A stretch of 40,286 nt of DNA from NCBI GenBank assembly GCA_022820365.1, contig JAJEFO010000033.1:1-40286 (forward strand), read 5' to 3'. This document shows positions 1 through 7,430 of the stretch, piece after piece. The position numbers were made by a program, and so were the translations under genes. Below the pieces are notes generated by a model. That model was not told the DNA's origin, made no database searches, and worked only from the letters and a program-made list of their open reading frames with translations. The DNA is from Silicimonas sp. (GTDB lineage: Bacteria > Pseudomonadota > Alphaproteobacteria > Rhodobacterales > Rhodobacteraceae). Positions within the stretch are counted from its first letter, which is position 1. Each line of letters starts with the position of its first letter.

Positions 1-88
1 CGACCGATTCGCCCGGCCGTTGTCAGACACGCCACCTACAGAAAAAGCTGGCAGAAATCGCCAAAGTCAACAAATTGGGCTACACCCC
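1..88. other. Foreign sequence abutting a broken gene
   Basis: The reverse-strand gene that begins at 249 loses its family-like sequence near position 90, right after an N-A-S-F-Q stretch. Leftward the reading continues for only a few unrelated residues to a stop at 67-69. Read on the reverse strand, the junction begins GGGGTGTAGCC, which could be the end of another insertion sequence continuing beyond the window. Only the breakpoint is visible; the identity of the inserted DNA is a guess. Confidence 0.35.
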
Positions 89-249
89 TGGAACGAAGCA
101 TTGGCGGGGCAGATTTCCGTTACCCCGTCGATGCTGGCCGCGCGCACGGCGTTGGTCATCGAAAGGGACGTGAAGAACGCCTCCAGCGACATCGCTTCGT
201 CGACCTCTACAAAGATGTGCTCGTCGCCACCGAATGTGAATCGACTCAT
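67..249 (-). pseudogene. Truncated carboxyltransferase (KipI / urea amidolyase subunit 1-like) fragment
   Basis: Only about 54 native residues remain. The fragment starts with ATG at 247-249, preceded by a good GGGAGG ribosome site. Its GGDEHIFVEV start and later EICPANASFQ stretch resemble the first part of the subunit-1 carboxyltransferase/KipI family found in urea carboxylase, allophanate hydrolase and 5-oxoprolinase proteins, which are normally 200 residues or more. After Q54 the sequence changes to unrelated residues and stops, so it is disrupted, probably by another insertion. Its upstream side is also cut off by the IS element starting at 271. Family assignment is from memory of the motif and is moderate. 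Confidence 0.5.
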
Positions 250-369
250 GCAGCAGCCTCCCCTTGTCTAGGGTCCGTTGACATTTGGGTTGCGAATCGA
301 ACTGAGCAGCACCATTTCCTGCCCCAATGACCGCCGGAACGGCGGCACAGGCAAACGAGCAGGTATCAA

Positions 370-744
370 ATGAATGCAGACAGGACTGTGCTTACCGACG
401 CCATGTGGGCGCGGATCGAGCACATGCTGCCCGGCAAGGCGACCGATCCCGGCGCCACTGCGGCGGACAACCGGCGGTTTCTCGAAGCCGTTCTCTGGCG
501 GTCCCGGACGGGATCTCCCTGGCGCGACCTTCCGGAGCGCTTCGGCAATTGGAACAGCGTCTTCAAGCGCTTCCGCCGCTGGGCGCTTTCTGGCGTCTTC
601 GAGCGTGTTTTCAACGCGTTGTCGGACGAGTTCGACCTCGAGTACGTGTTCGTTGACGGCACGATCGTCCAGGCGCACCAGAAGGCGGCGGGCGCAAAAG
701 GGGGACCCGCAACCAAGGGATCGGCCGTTCCCGGGGAGGCCTGA
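370..744 (+). CDS. IS5/IS427 transposase, frame A
   Basis: This 124-residue frame carries the N-terminal helix-turn-helix part of an IS427-type transposase (W-R-S-R-T-G-S-P-W-R-D-L-P near residues 42-54) and the first catalytic aspartate in the VFVDGT motif (residues 93-98). On its own it ends shortly after an A-K-G-G segment. Normal IS427 transposases continue with G-T-R-N-Q-G-I-G-R-S-R-G-G-L-T, and exactly that sequence is found in the -1 frame. The functional product is therefore likely made by ribosomal frameshifting at AAAAGGGGG (696-704). An ATG start at 370 is the first in frame inside the element. Confidence 0.85.
   Translation: MNADRTVLTDAMWARIEHMLPGKATDPGATAADNRRFLEAVLWRSRTGSPWRDLPERFGNWNSVFKRFRRWALSGVFERVFNALSDEFDLEYVFVDGTIVQAHQKAAGAKGGPATKGSAVPGEA
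696..704 (+). promoter_or_regulatory. Putative programmed -1 frameshift site in IS427 transposase
   Basis: The run AAAAGGGGG sits exactly where frame A stops matching the transposase family and frame B begins to match it. Such A/G slippery runs drive OrfAB fusion in many IS5-group elements. No stimulatory structure was tested. Confidence 0.65.
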
Positions 745-1127
745 CCAGCAAGATCGTGGCCGTCGTGGACGCGCTTGGGTTTCTTGTGCGGTTCATGATC
801 CTTCCCGGCCAGGCGCACGACCTCGCGGGCGTGCCGGATCTTCTGGAAGGTCTTCCGTTCGGGGCACTGATCGGCGACAAGGCGTTCGACGCGAAATGGC
901 TGCTCGGGGAGGTCGAGGCGCGCGGAGCGGAGGCGGTGATTCCCTCGAGACGGAACCGGACGGAGCCCCGGGACCACGACCGGGAGATGTACAGGTGGCG
1001 GCATCAGATCGAGAATTTCTTCGCGAGGATCAAGGAGTTCCGTGCGGCGGCGACGCGGTACGACAAGACGGACGAGGGCTTCGCGGCAGCAATTCATCTC
1101 GTCGCTGGCGTTATAGCAGCGACATGA
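702..1127 (+). CDS. IS5/IS427 transposase, frame B (made by -1 frameshift)
   Basis: The -1 frame from about 702 continues the DDE transposase: GGLTSKI, then I-G-D-K-A-F-D with the second catalytic aspartate, and Y-R-W-R-H-Q-I-E-N-F-F with the catalytic glutamate near the end. There is no convincing independent start; a GTG at 756 exists but would miss the conserved junction. The shift most likely occurs on A-AAA-GGG (696-702), where the 0-frame GGG is re-read one base back. If frameshifting works, a fused protein of about 250 residues results, the normal length for this group, and the IS may still be active. Confidence 0.8.
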   Translation, partial: GTRNQGIGRSRGGLTSKIVAVVDALGFLVRFMILPGQAHDLAGVPDLLEGLPFGALIGDKAFDAKWLLGEVEARGAEAVIPSRRNRTEPRDHDREMYRWRHQIENFFARIKEFRAAATRYDKTDEGFAAAIHLVAGVIAAT

Positions 1128-1166
1128 ATGTCAACAGGCCCTAGTCTCCTGAATCTTAAGTTCGTA

Positions 1167-2544
1167 TCAAACCTCTTCGCTTTCGCCGAGCGCGTTTGCC
1201 TTGAGGCAGAATCTCCTGACGGACGCGAGGATCTCGTCGGCGGACTTGACCCACTTGTAGGGCTTCGGCTTCTCGTTGTGCGCGTCGATGAAGGACATGA
1301 TGTCGGCGTTGAGTTCCGCGACCGAACGATGCACGCCCCTCTGCAGCTTCTTCCTGGTCAACTCCGCGAACCAGCGCTCAACCTGGTTGATTCAGGACGC
1401 CGAGGTCGGCGTGAAGTGGACGTGCCAGTGCCTGCGGCGGGCAAGCCAGTTCCTGACCTTCTCCGTCTTGTGCGTCGCGTAGTTGTCCATCACCAGATGC
1501 ACGTCCAGCCCTTGGGGCACCGTCGCCTCGACCTCCTTGAAGAAGGCAAGGAACTCCGTGGCGCGGTGGCGCCTGCTGCACTTCCCGATCACAGCCCCGG
1601 TCGCGACGTCGAGCGCGGCGAAGAGCGTCGTCGTGCCGTGGCGGACGTAGTCGTGGGTTCTCCGCTCGGCCGCCCCCGGCGCCATCGGCAGGACCGGCTG
1701 CGTCCGGTCCAGAGCCTGGATCTGCGACTTTTCGTCGACGCACAGGACGACCGCGCGGTCCGGCGGGGCCATGTAGAGCCCCACGATGTCCTGCACCTTG
1801 TCGACGAACAGCGGGTCCGTCGAAAGCTTGAACGTCTCGCTCCGGTGCGGCTTCAGGCTGAACGCCGACCAGATCCGGTGCACGGTCGTGTGCGACACGC
1901 CCGTCCTCTCGGCCATACTCCGGACCGACCAGTGCGTCGCGTCCTTCGGCATCGTGGTCAGCGTCCGCTCGACCACCTCCGCCACCTTGTCGTCCGTCAC
2001 GGTGCGGGGACGTCCGGACCGGTACTCGTCCGAGAGGCCCTCGATGCGCTTCTCGGCGAACCGTCTGAGCCACTTGCCGACCGTGTGCTCGTGCACGCCG
2101 GTCCGCTCCGCGATCTCCCTGTTTCGCAGCCCCTCGGCACAGAGAAGGATGATCCTGCAGCGGTCGGACAGCGACCTCGGCGCCTTGTGCTTTCGGACAT
2201 GCTGTAAGGTCTCACATTAATCGAGCATGAGCGTGCGGTTTTTTCCCACGCAGTAAGTGAGCGGTTTTCCCAGGGGATCAGTGACACGCCCGCATCGTCG
2301 CCGAAAGCCGAAAAACGGGAACGCGGGCAAGGATCGCACCGAATCGTGACGGCAACGAAATCGGGAAACGACGATGTCCCGAAAACCCGTCCAGCCAGTT
2401 CAGGCCAAAGCGGGAAAAATCGTCCCGATCCGAACGGAATAGCGTGGGAAATCCGAGTCAGACCAGTTCAAAAAACAACACATGCGCCTCGAGAAACGCG
2501 CGCTCCTCGTCGCTCAGCACCACTTCAACCGCCTTGCCTCTCAT
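1167..2544 (-). pseudogene. IS630 transposase, broken by insertion and a nonsense codon
   Basis: Three in-family pieces can be read. The N-terminus starts at ATG 2542-2544 behind a GGAGG site and reads M-R-G-K-A-V-E-V-V-L-S-D-E-E-R-A-F-L-E-A-H-V. After removal of the 278-bp insert it joins in frame to [12 protein letters not shown] and the HTH region. The DDE core shows L-C-V-D-E-K-S and V-M-D-N-Y-A-T-H. At 1392-1394 a TGA interrupts the frame just after T-S-A-S, where relatives carry tryptophan (S-W-L-N-Q-V-E). The frame then continues with N-Q-V-E-R-W-F, including the catalytic glutamate, to 1167. Two independent lesions make it a pseudogene. Confidence 0.85.
2203..2480. mobile_element. Small non-coding element inserted in IS630 (IS21-like MITE?)
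   Basis: The sequence CATGC is duplicated at 2198-2202 and 2481-2485. Deleting everything from 2203 to 2485 restores a perfect in-frame IS630 transposase, so this is a real insertion of about 278 bp. Both ends begin TGT when read inward. Near each end the 10-mer TTTCCCACGC occurs in opposite orientation (2242-2251 forward, 2451-2442 reverse). The left end has a second GCGGTTTTCCCA copy (2235-2248 and 2261-2272). TGT ends, 5-bp duplications and multiple subterminal repeats are typical of the IS21 family; there is no coding capacity. Family assignment is inference. Confidence 0.65.
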
Positions 2545-2716
2545 CGAACCGCCTCCTGCTGGGTGTCATCCGCCGCTTTGATAGCAACTATTGTTACAGA
2601 AGACAAGAAACCACCTGATGCCCCAAAGCGCCAAGGCTGGGTGAATTGCCTGCGGTTCCAATGACCCAATCAAGGTCGCCTTGCGCCGTATCGCCGGTCG
2701 CAGCATCGAGGTCATG

Positions 2717-2760
2717 CTGCAAATTTCTTTGCAGATTGATAGTATAACGTACGCACTATC
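2717..2760 (+). promoter_or_regulatory. Candidate operator/promoter region of the defence operon
   Basis: In an AT-rich stretch about 65-105 bp before the helicase start lie a perfect inverted repeat CTGCAAA-TTTC-TTTGCAG (2717-2734) and a second repeat GATAGT-N11-ACTATC (2738-2760) enclosing a -10-like TATAAC (2743-2748). Because the first gene of the operon carries an XRE-type HTH, one of these palindromes could be its operator. No good -35 box was identified. Confidence 0.35.
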
Positions 2761-2823
2761 GCACTTGATATATTTCTCGCCCTCGTTTATTCGCAACCTT
2801 GGTTGTAGGTGCGAGAGCGGGCG

Positions 2824-5800
2824 ATGCCGCCAGAATACGACACTATTCCCCAAGATTATCCCGAGCGCGTCAAGAACTTGCGTGATCGGCTCGGCCTGAC
2901 ACAGACTCAAATGGCGGAGCGCATTGGCGTGTCGTTCGCAAGCGTTAACCGCTGGGAAAACGGCCAGTCCCGGCCGACGCGTCTGGCATGGAAGGGGATT
3001 CTCGATCTGGAAGACGATTTCCGTACATCGATTCGACGGGCCGAACCGGCCGCCGCCTTGAGAACGCCCACGCTTGACTTTGGTGCGAGACCAGAGATGG
3101 TGTCTGCAGTTGCCGAGGCGACCCGCCTTGCCTACGGCCACCTTTCCAACCCCTCCTTCGCCGCTGAAATATCCTCCATCGATCCGCTCCCGCACCAGCG
3201 TATCGCCGTATATGAGCATATGCTCGACCAGTCGCCTCTTCGGTTCCTTCTTGCCGACGATGCCGGCGCAGGCAAGACGATCATGACCGGCCTTTACCTC
3301 CGGGAGATGCTCTCGCGCCGCCTCGTCACGCGTGTCCTCGTGGTTCCCCCGGCCGGCCTTGTCGGCAACTGGGAACGCGAGATGCGCACGCTGTTCCGCC
3401 TCCCATTCCGCATTGCGCGTGGCGCCGATGCGCGTGCCGGAAACCCCTTCGCCGGACCGGAAAGCGACCGCCTCATTGTCAGTATCGATACGCTCGCTGG
3501 CGAGCGCATGTTCGAACGCATGAATGAGGCGGTAGCTTCCGGCGCCGCGCGTCCCTATGACCTAGTGGTGTTTGACGAAGCCCACAAACTGGTCGCCGAC
3601 CGCGAGCGGGACTTCTACGTCCGCAAGACTGACCGCTACCGCCTCGCCGAGGCGCTGGCGGGCCTGCCTACGGACGACGACCGATGGCGCCTCGGCTGGT
3701 CGGCATCGAACGTCCTGCTGCTGACCGCAACCCCTCATATGGGCAAGGACTTTCCCTACTACAGTCTCTGGCGGCTTCTTGCGCCGGACGCGCTCGCGAC
3801 TTTCGAGGCGTTTGAGGCTTTCCCAGAGACGCAACGCCGCCGCCATTTCATCCGCCGCACCAAGGAAGAGATGGTTCAGTTCAACGGTCAGCCCCTCTAC
3901 CCGCAGCGAAACTGCGATACCCTCGGGTACGTGCTCAACCCGGGAGAGCAAGAACTTTATGACGCCACGACACGCTACATCGCCGAAACCTACAACAAGG
4001 CTCGCATTCTGAACCGTTCCGCCGCGCGCCTCGCCATGAGCGTGTTCCAGCGCCGTCTCGCCAGTTCGACCTACGCGTTAATGCGGTCGTTCGAGCGGCG
4101 CGTTGATCGCCTGAACGAGGCCATCGCGCTCGTTCAGGCGGGCCGCAGCGACGAGTTGGAACGGCGGCAGAAGCGGATCGCGAGCACACCAGATTTTTTC
4201 GAGTCCCGAACCGCCGACGAGGATGCCGACGACGACGGCCAGCGGGAGCGACATGAAGCGTTCGAGGAGCTTGCGTTCGGCGGATTCGCAGCCGTCACCC
4301 TAGCGGAACTCCGAGAGGAACGGGCCGAAGTCGAGGCCCTTCTCTCCCACGCACGCCGTCTCGCCGAGACTGGCGAGGATTCCAAGTTCGAGAAGCTGCG
4401 GACGGTATTGACCGATCCGGTCTTTGCACGGGAAAAGATCATCGTCTTCACCGAGCACCGCGATACGGCGGAGTTTCTGGTGCGCCGCTTGGAAGGGCTT
4501 GGCTTTGCCGGCCGGGTCGCCCTGATACACGGCGGGCTCGACTATCGCGAGCGTGAGGCCCAGGTCGAGCAGTTTCGACGTCCCGCCGATCATGGTGGCG
4601 CCAACTATCTGGTCGCCACCGACGCTGCCGGCGAGGGCATCAACCTTCAATTCTGCTGGCTGATGGCGAACTACGACGTGCCCTGGAACCCGGCGCGTCT
4701 TGAGCAACGGATGGGTCGAATTCACCGCTACGGACAGACTCGCGACCCGGTGGTGATCGTCAACCTGATCGCCGGAGAGACGCGAGAGGGTCGGGTCCTC
4801 AAGGTGCTTCTTGAAAAGCTTGAGACGATCCGCAAGGAGCTCCATTCGGACAAGGTGTTCGATGTTATCGGGCGGCTATTCGAGAACGTCCCGTTGAAGG
4901 ACTATCTGGAGAAGGCTGCGACGGAGGCGGGCACCCGTGACGCCACTGAGGCGCTCGGTCGCCGACTTTCGTCTGATCGGGTGACCGCGATCGACGGGCG
5001 AGAACGCGCCTTGTACGGCGGCGGCGAAGTGCGCAGCCGTCTCCCCGAGATCGCCGCGGCAATGGAACGGGAGCAGTATCGTCGCCTGCTGCCCGGATAT
5101 GTTCGCCGCTTCGTCGAGACAGCGGCTCCCATGATCGACCTGCGGCTGGAGGGCGACATTGGTGGCGTCTTCGACCTTGTGCCCGAGCGCCCAAGCGCCG
5201 CCGACGGCGTGCGCGGCGCAATGGACGCCTACCCCGAAGCGATGCAGGGCCGACTCACAGTCCACCGCCCCAAATCCAACGGCAACGCCATCTGGATGCA
5301 TCCCGGTGAACCGGTGTTCGAGCGTTTCCGGGCAGCCGTCCTGGAACGCCACGGCGCCGCAGCGCGAAGCGGATCCATCTTCGTCGATCCCCACGCCGAA
5401 TCGCCCTATCTCGTTCATTTGGCCCAAGCGTCGGTCGTTCGCCACGATGCGCAGCGGTCAGAGACGATTGAAACCCGGCCGATAGGAATGCGGCAGGAAG
5501 CCGACGGCACCATCTCGCCCTGCCCGCTGGAGCATCTGCTCTTGCTGCGCGGCGCGGACGGGATCGCGCCCGGCGCCGTGCCTTTGGCTCCGTTGGCTCG
5601 TGGTTTGACGGAGCGCGCGGAGGAATGGCTAAGGGAAACCGCACTGCGCATGGCGGCGGAACAATGTGCACGCATCAAAGAGTCGCTGCCTGAGCGGCGA
5701 CGCTGGATCGTGCGCGGGTACGACCACAAGACCGCCGAGTTGATGGCGAGACGGCGGCGCGTGAACGGCGATGCGCGCAAGGGCGATGCGAGTGCCAAGA

Positions 5801-6390
5801 CGGAGCTTGCTATCGTCAAGGAAGAACAGAGCCGACTTGTCGTGGAGAGGCGGCGCGGTCTGGCATTGCTGGACGCGGAGCCGTCCCTGATCGAGCCTGG
5901 CGAGACGGCCATGATCGCCCACGCGCTGGTCGTCCCGACAGACAATCCAGAGCAGCGCCGAAGGCACGACGCAGAAGTCGAGGCGATCGCAATGAACTTC
6001 GCGTGCGTCCACGAGGAAGCGGCTGGCGCCGCGGTCCGGGACGTGTCGCGGCCCGCTCTCGCGCGCCGCGAGGGGTTGGGAGATTGGCCCGGATTCGATC
6101 TTCGCTCCCAGCGTCCCGCCTCTGCGCATGGGCCAGCCGAGGACCGCGCAATTGAGGTCAAGGGCCGTGCCGGGACCGCCGCCGTGGAAGTGAGCGAGAA
6201 CGAATGGGCCGCGGCCTGCAACCTGCGGGACCGCTACTGGCTCTATGTCGTCTTCGACTGCGCAACGCCCCGGCCCCGCCTGGTCAAGATACGCGATCCG
6301 TTCAGCCGCCTTCTGGCTAGGGCGAAGGGTAGCGTCGTCATCGCCGCATCCGAAATTCAGTTGGCGAGCATGGACGAGGAGGGCGCATGA
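2824..6390 (+). CDS. HTH-SNF2/DEAH helicase with C-terminal DUF3883-like domain
   Basis: A protein of 1188 residues, the first gene of the defence operon. Residues 12-60 form an XRE/Cro-type HTH (L-T-Q-T-Q-M-A-E-R-I-G-V-S). The helicase core follows: Walker A D-A-G-A-G-K-T (146-152), DEAH box (251-254), T-A-T-P-H (301-305), the second RecA lobe with D-A-A-G-E-G-I-N-L, and Q-R-M-G-R-I-H-R (628-635). This is the layout of the SNF2-like helicases of DISARM (DrmD) and Hma-type systems. The C-terminus (about 1050-1180) has A-I-E-V-K-G and W-L-Y-V-V, typical of DUF3883. A fused HTH at the N-terminus is unusual. ATG 2824 is chosen over GTG 2809; neither has a strong ribosome site. Confidence 0.85.
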   Translation: MPPEYDTIPQDYPERVKNLRDRLGLTQTQMAERIGVSFASVNRWENGQSRPTRLAWKGILDLEDDFRTSIRRAEPAAALRTPTLDFGARPEMVSAVAEATRLAYGHLSNPSFAAEISSIDPLPHQRIAVYEHMLDQSPLRFLLADDAGAGKTIMTGLYLREMLSRRLVTRVLVVPPAGLVGNWEREMRTLFRLPFRIARGADARAGNPFAGPESDRLIVSIDTLAGERMFERMNEAVASGAARPYDLVVFDEAHKLVADRERDFYVRKTDRYRLAEALAGLPTDDDRWRLGWSASNVLLLTATPHMGKDFPYYSLWRLLAPDALATFEAFEAFPETQRRRHFIRRTKEEMVQFNGQPLYPQRNCDTLGYVLNPGEQELYDATTRYIAETYNKARILNRSAARLAMSVFQRRLASSTYALMRSFERRVDRLNEAIALVQAGRSDELERRQKRIASTPDFFESRTADEDADDDGQRERHEAFEELAFGGFAAVTLAELREERAEVEALLSHARRLAETGEDSKFEKLRTVLTDPVFAREKIIVFTEHRDTAEFLVRRLEGLGFAGRVALIHGGLDYREREAQVEQFRRPADHGGANYLVATDAAGEGINLQFCWLMANYDVPWNPARLEQRMGRIHRYGQTRDPVVIVNLIAGETREGRVLKVLLEKLETIRKELHSDKVFDVIGRLFENVPLKDYLEKAATEAGTRDATEALGRRLSSDRVTAIDGRERALYGGGEVRSRLPEIAAAMEREQYRRLLPGYVRRFVETAAPMIDLRLEGDIGGVFDLVPERPSAADGVRGAMDAYPEAMQGRLTVHRPKSNGNAIWMHPGEPVFERFRAAVLERHGAAARSGSIFVDPHAESPYLVHLAQASVVRHDAQRSETIETRPIGMRQEADGTISPCPLEHLLLLRGADGIAPGAVPLAPLARGLTERAEEWLRETALRMAAEQCARIKESLPERRRWIVRGYDHKTAELMARRRRVNGDARKGDASAKTELAIVKEEQSRLVVERRRGLALLDAEPSLIEPGETAMIAHALVVPTDNPEQRRRHDAEVEAIAMNFACVHEEAAGAAVRDVSRPALARREGLGDWPGFDLRSQRPASAHGPAEDRAIEVKGRAGTAAVEVSENEWAAACNLRDRYWLYVVFDCATPRPRLVKIRDPFSRLLARAKGSVVIAASEIQLASMDEEGA

Positions 6391-6716
6391 AGATCTGTCA
6401 TGTCGACCAGGGCGGCAACACCGTGCGAGTTACTTTCTTGACATTTGTGCCGACCTCCAAGACGAAAAATGGGCGGTATGCGACAGTTCAGGGGCTGTTA
6501 AGGCACTGCCCGCGGGAGGAGGCGACGATGGAGTTGGATCAGTCCGACGATCGATTGTCGGAGGCGACCGTGCGCGACCACGGGTCGGCCTGCGCCTCTG
6601 CGGCGATGCACAGGGCCGCCCTGCCTCCGCTTCACGACACGGCTGTGAACGGAGCCCGCGATCACCGTGTCCGAGGACGGCGTGGCCGTCTGGTTGAAGG
6701 TGGACGAGCATCATGA
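6387..6716 (+). CDS. Small ORF linking helicase and MNT genes, unrecognised, possibly decayed
   Basis: An open frame of 109 codons overlaps the helicase stop (ATGA at 6387) and ends overlapping the MNT start. The first 40 residues (M-K-I-C-H-V-D-Q-G-G-N-T-V-R-V) look coding. The second half is rich in R, A and H and looks like out-of-frame GC-rich DNA. A strong GGAGGAGG site at 6515-6522 precedes an in-frame ATG at 6528. In another frame, I-T-V-S-E-D-G-V-A-V-W-L-K-V-D-E-H reads like a genuine C-terminus ending at about 6723. The stretch may be a frameshifted gene between intact neighbours. No family recognised. Confidence 0.35.
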   Translation: MKICHVDQGGNTVRVTFLTFVPTSKTKNGRYATVQGLLRHCPREEATMELDQSDDRLSEATVRDHGSACASAAMHRAALPPLHDTAVNGARDHRVRGRRGRLVEGGRAS

Positions 6717-7045
6717 CGGATGACGACTTGCTTTTGCAGCAAATGACGGCGGCCATCGTCGAATCGGCCGACCCCGAGCAAGTGATCCTGTTCGGCTCCC
6801 GAGCGCGCGGGGACGCCGGGATGGACTCGGACATCGATCTGTTGATCGTCGAGGCGGAACCGTTCGGGCCGGACCGGGATCGCGGAGTCGTAGAGACGCG
6901 CCTCTGGCGCGCGCTCGCGAAATTCCACGTCCCAAAGGACATTCTGGTCTACAGCCGCGACGAGGTCGATTACTGGCGCGACTCGCTCAACCATGTGCTC
7001 GCGCGTGCACTGCGGGAAGGCAGGGTACTCTATGAGCGACCTTAG
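6713..7045 (+). CDS. MNT-type nucleotidyltransferase (antitoxin of HEPN/MNT pair)
   Basis: A 110-residue minimal nucleotidyltransferase. The Pol-beta superfamily signature is intact: I-L-F-G-S-R-A-R-G-D at residues 25-34 (G28-S29) and the metal-binding pair S-D-I-D at 39-42 (D40, D42). In characterised MntA/HepT modules the enzyme AMPylates and neutralises the HEPN RNase toxin. Its stop codon overlaps the start of the next gene (HEPN), so the two are translationally coupled in the usual MNT-then-HEPN order. What is unusual is its place inside a helicase-methylase defence operon, where it may guard the system or act as an abortive effector. Confidence 0.85.
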   Translation: MTDDDLLLQQMTAAIVESADPEQVILFGSRARGDAGMDSDIDLLIVEAEPFGPDRDRGVVETRLWRALAKFHVPKDILVYSRDEVDYWRDSLNHVLARALREGRVLYERP

Positions 7046-7430
7046 GGAGGCCCGGACGCTCACGGACGCGGCGGAACGGGATCTCTCCGCCCTTCACGGC
7101 ATGGACGATGCGGCGGTGTTTGCGGACGAAATCTTCGGTTTCCACGTGCAACAGGCGGCCGAAAAGCTGCTCAAGGCATGGCTTGCTATGCTGGGCGAAA
7201 CCTACCCGCTGTCGCACGACCTGGCGGCGCTGTTGGACATGGTGAACACGCACGGCGCGGACGTCGCTCGGTTTGACACTCTCGTGGATTATAGCCGCTA
7301 TGCCGTTCGCCTGCGTTACGCGGGTGCCGACCCCGGTGCAAGACCGCTCAACCGCAGCGAGGCTCTTGGGCGGGTCGACGAATTGTTCGAAGAAGTCCAG
7401 CGGCGGCTGACAAGCGCGGAAAGTACGTGA
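7032..7430 (+). CDS. HEPN-domain protein (toxin partner of MNT)
   Basis: 132 residues, all-helical. ATG at 7032 overlaps the MNT end by 14 bp and is preferred over the upstream in-frame ATG at 6993, which would add unrelated residues. The segment F-H-V-Q-Q-A-A-E-K-L-L-K-A-W-L and the later Y-S-R-Y-A-V-R-L-R-Y match the PF05168-type HEPN fold. HEPN toxins are often RNases with an R-x4-6-H motif, but here the R-Y-A-V-R-L-R segment lacks a clear following histidine. The catalytic status is therefore uncertain, and the pair could act through binding or as a nucleotidyltransferase substrate rather than as an RNase. Confidence 0.8.
   Translation: MSDLREARTLTDAAERDLSALHGMDDAAVFADEIFGFHVQQAAEKLLKAWLAMLGETYPLSHDLAALLDMVNTHGADVARFDTLVDYSRYAVRLRYAGADPGARPLNRSEALGRVDELFEEVQRRLTSAEST

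Larger units (their letters stand above)
271..1141 (+). mobile_element. IS5-family (IS427 group) insertion sequence, complete
   Basis: The element is bounded by imperfect inverted repeats. The left end starts GGGTCCGTTGACATT and the reverse complement of the right end starts GGGCCTGTTGACATT (13 of 15 match). TA is duplicated on both sides (269-270 and 1142-1143) inside a CTAG context, as expected for the IS427 group. The 871-bp length and two overlapping transposase frames also fit. It sits between the start of the broken KipI-like gene and the outer end of the IS630 element, separated from the latter by about 15 bp. Confidence 0.88.
1157..2591 (-). mobile_element. IS630-family element, disrupted
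   Basis: Terminal inverted repeats are visible: AGTTCGTATCAAACC at 1159-1173 and, on the opposite strand at 2589-2575, AGTTGCTATCAAAGC (11 of 15 match). TA dinucleotides lie next to both ends, in keeping with TA-targeting IS630/Tc1-mariner elements. The transposase gene runs from 2544 down to 1167, so its last codons are inside the left repeat, as is common. The copy is dead: a 278-bp insertion splits the gene and a stop codon lies upstream of the third catalytic residue. Confidence 0.8.

Noticed and set aside
1128-2207. Long forward open frame of 359 codons across the IS630 element
   Set aside because: It is the antisense of the transposase; its R- and L-rich composition is typical of GC-rich shadow frames.
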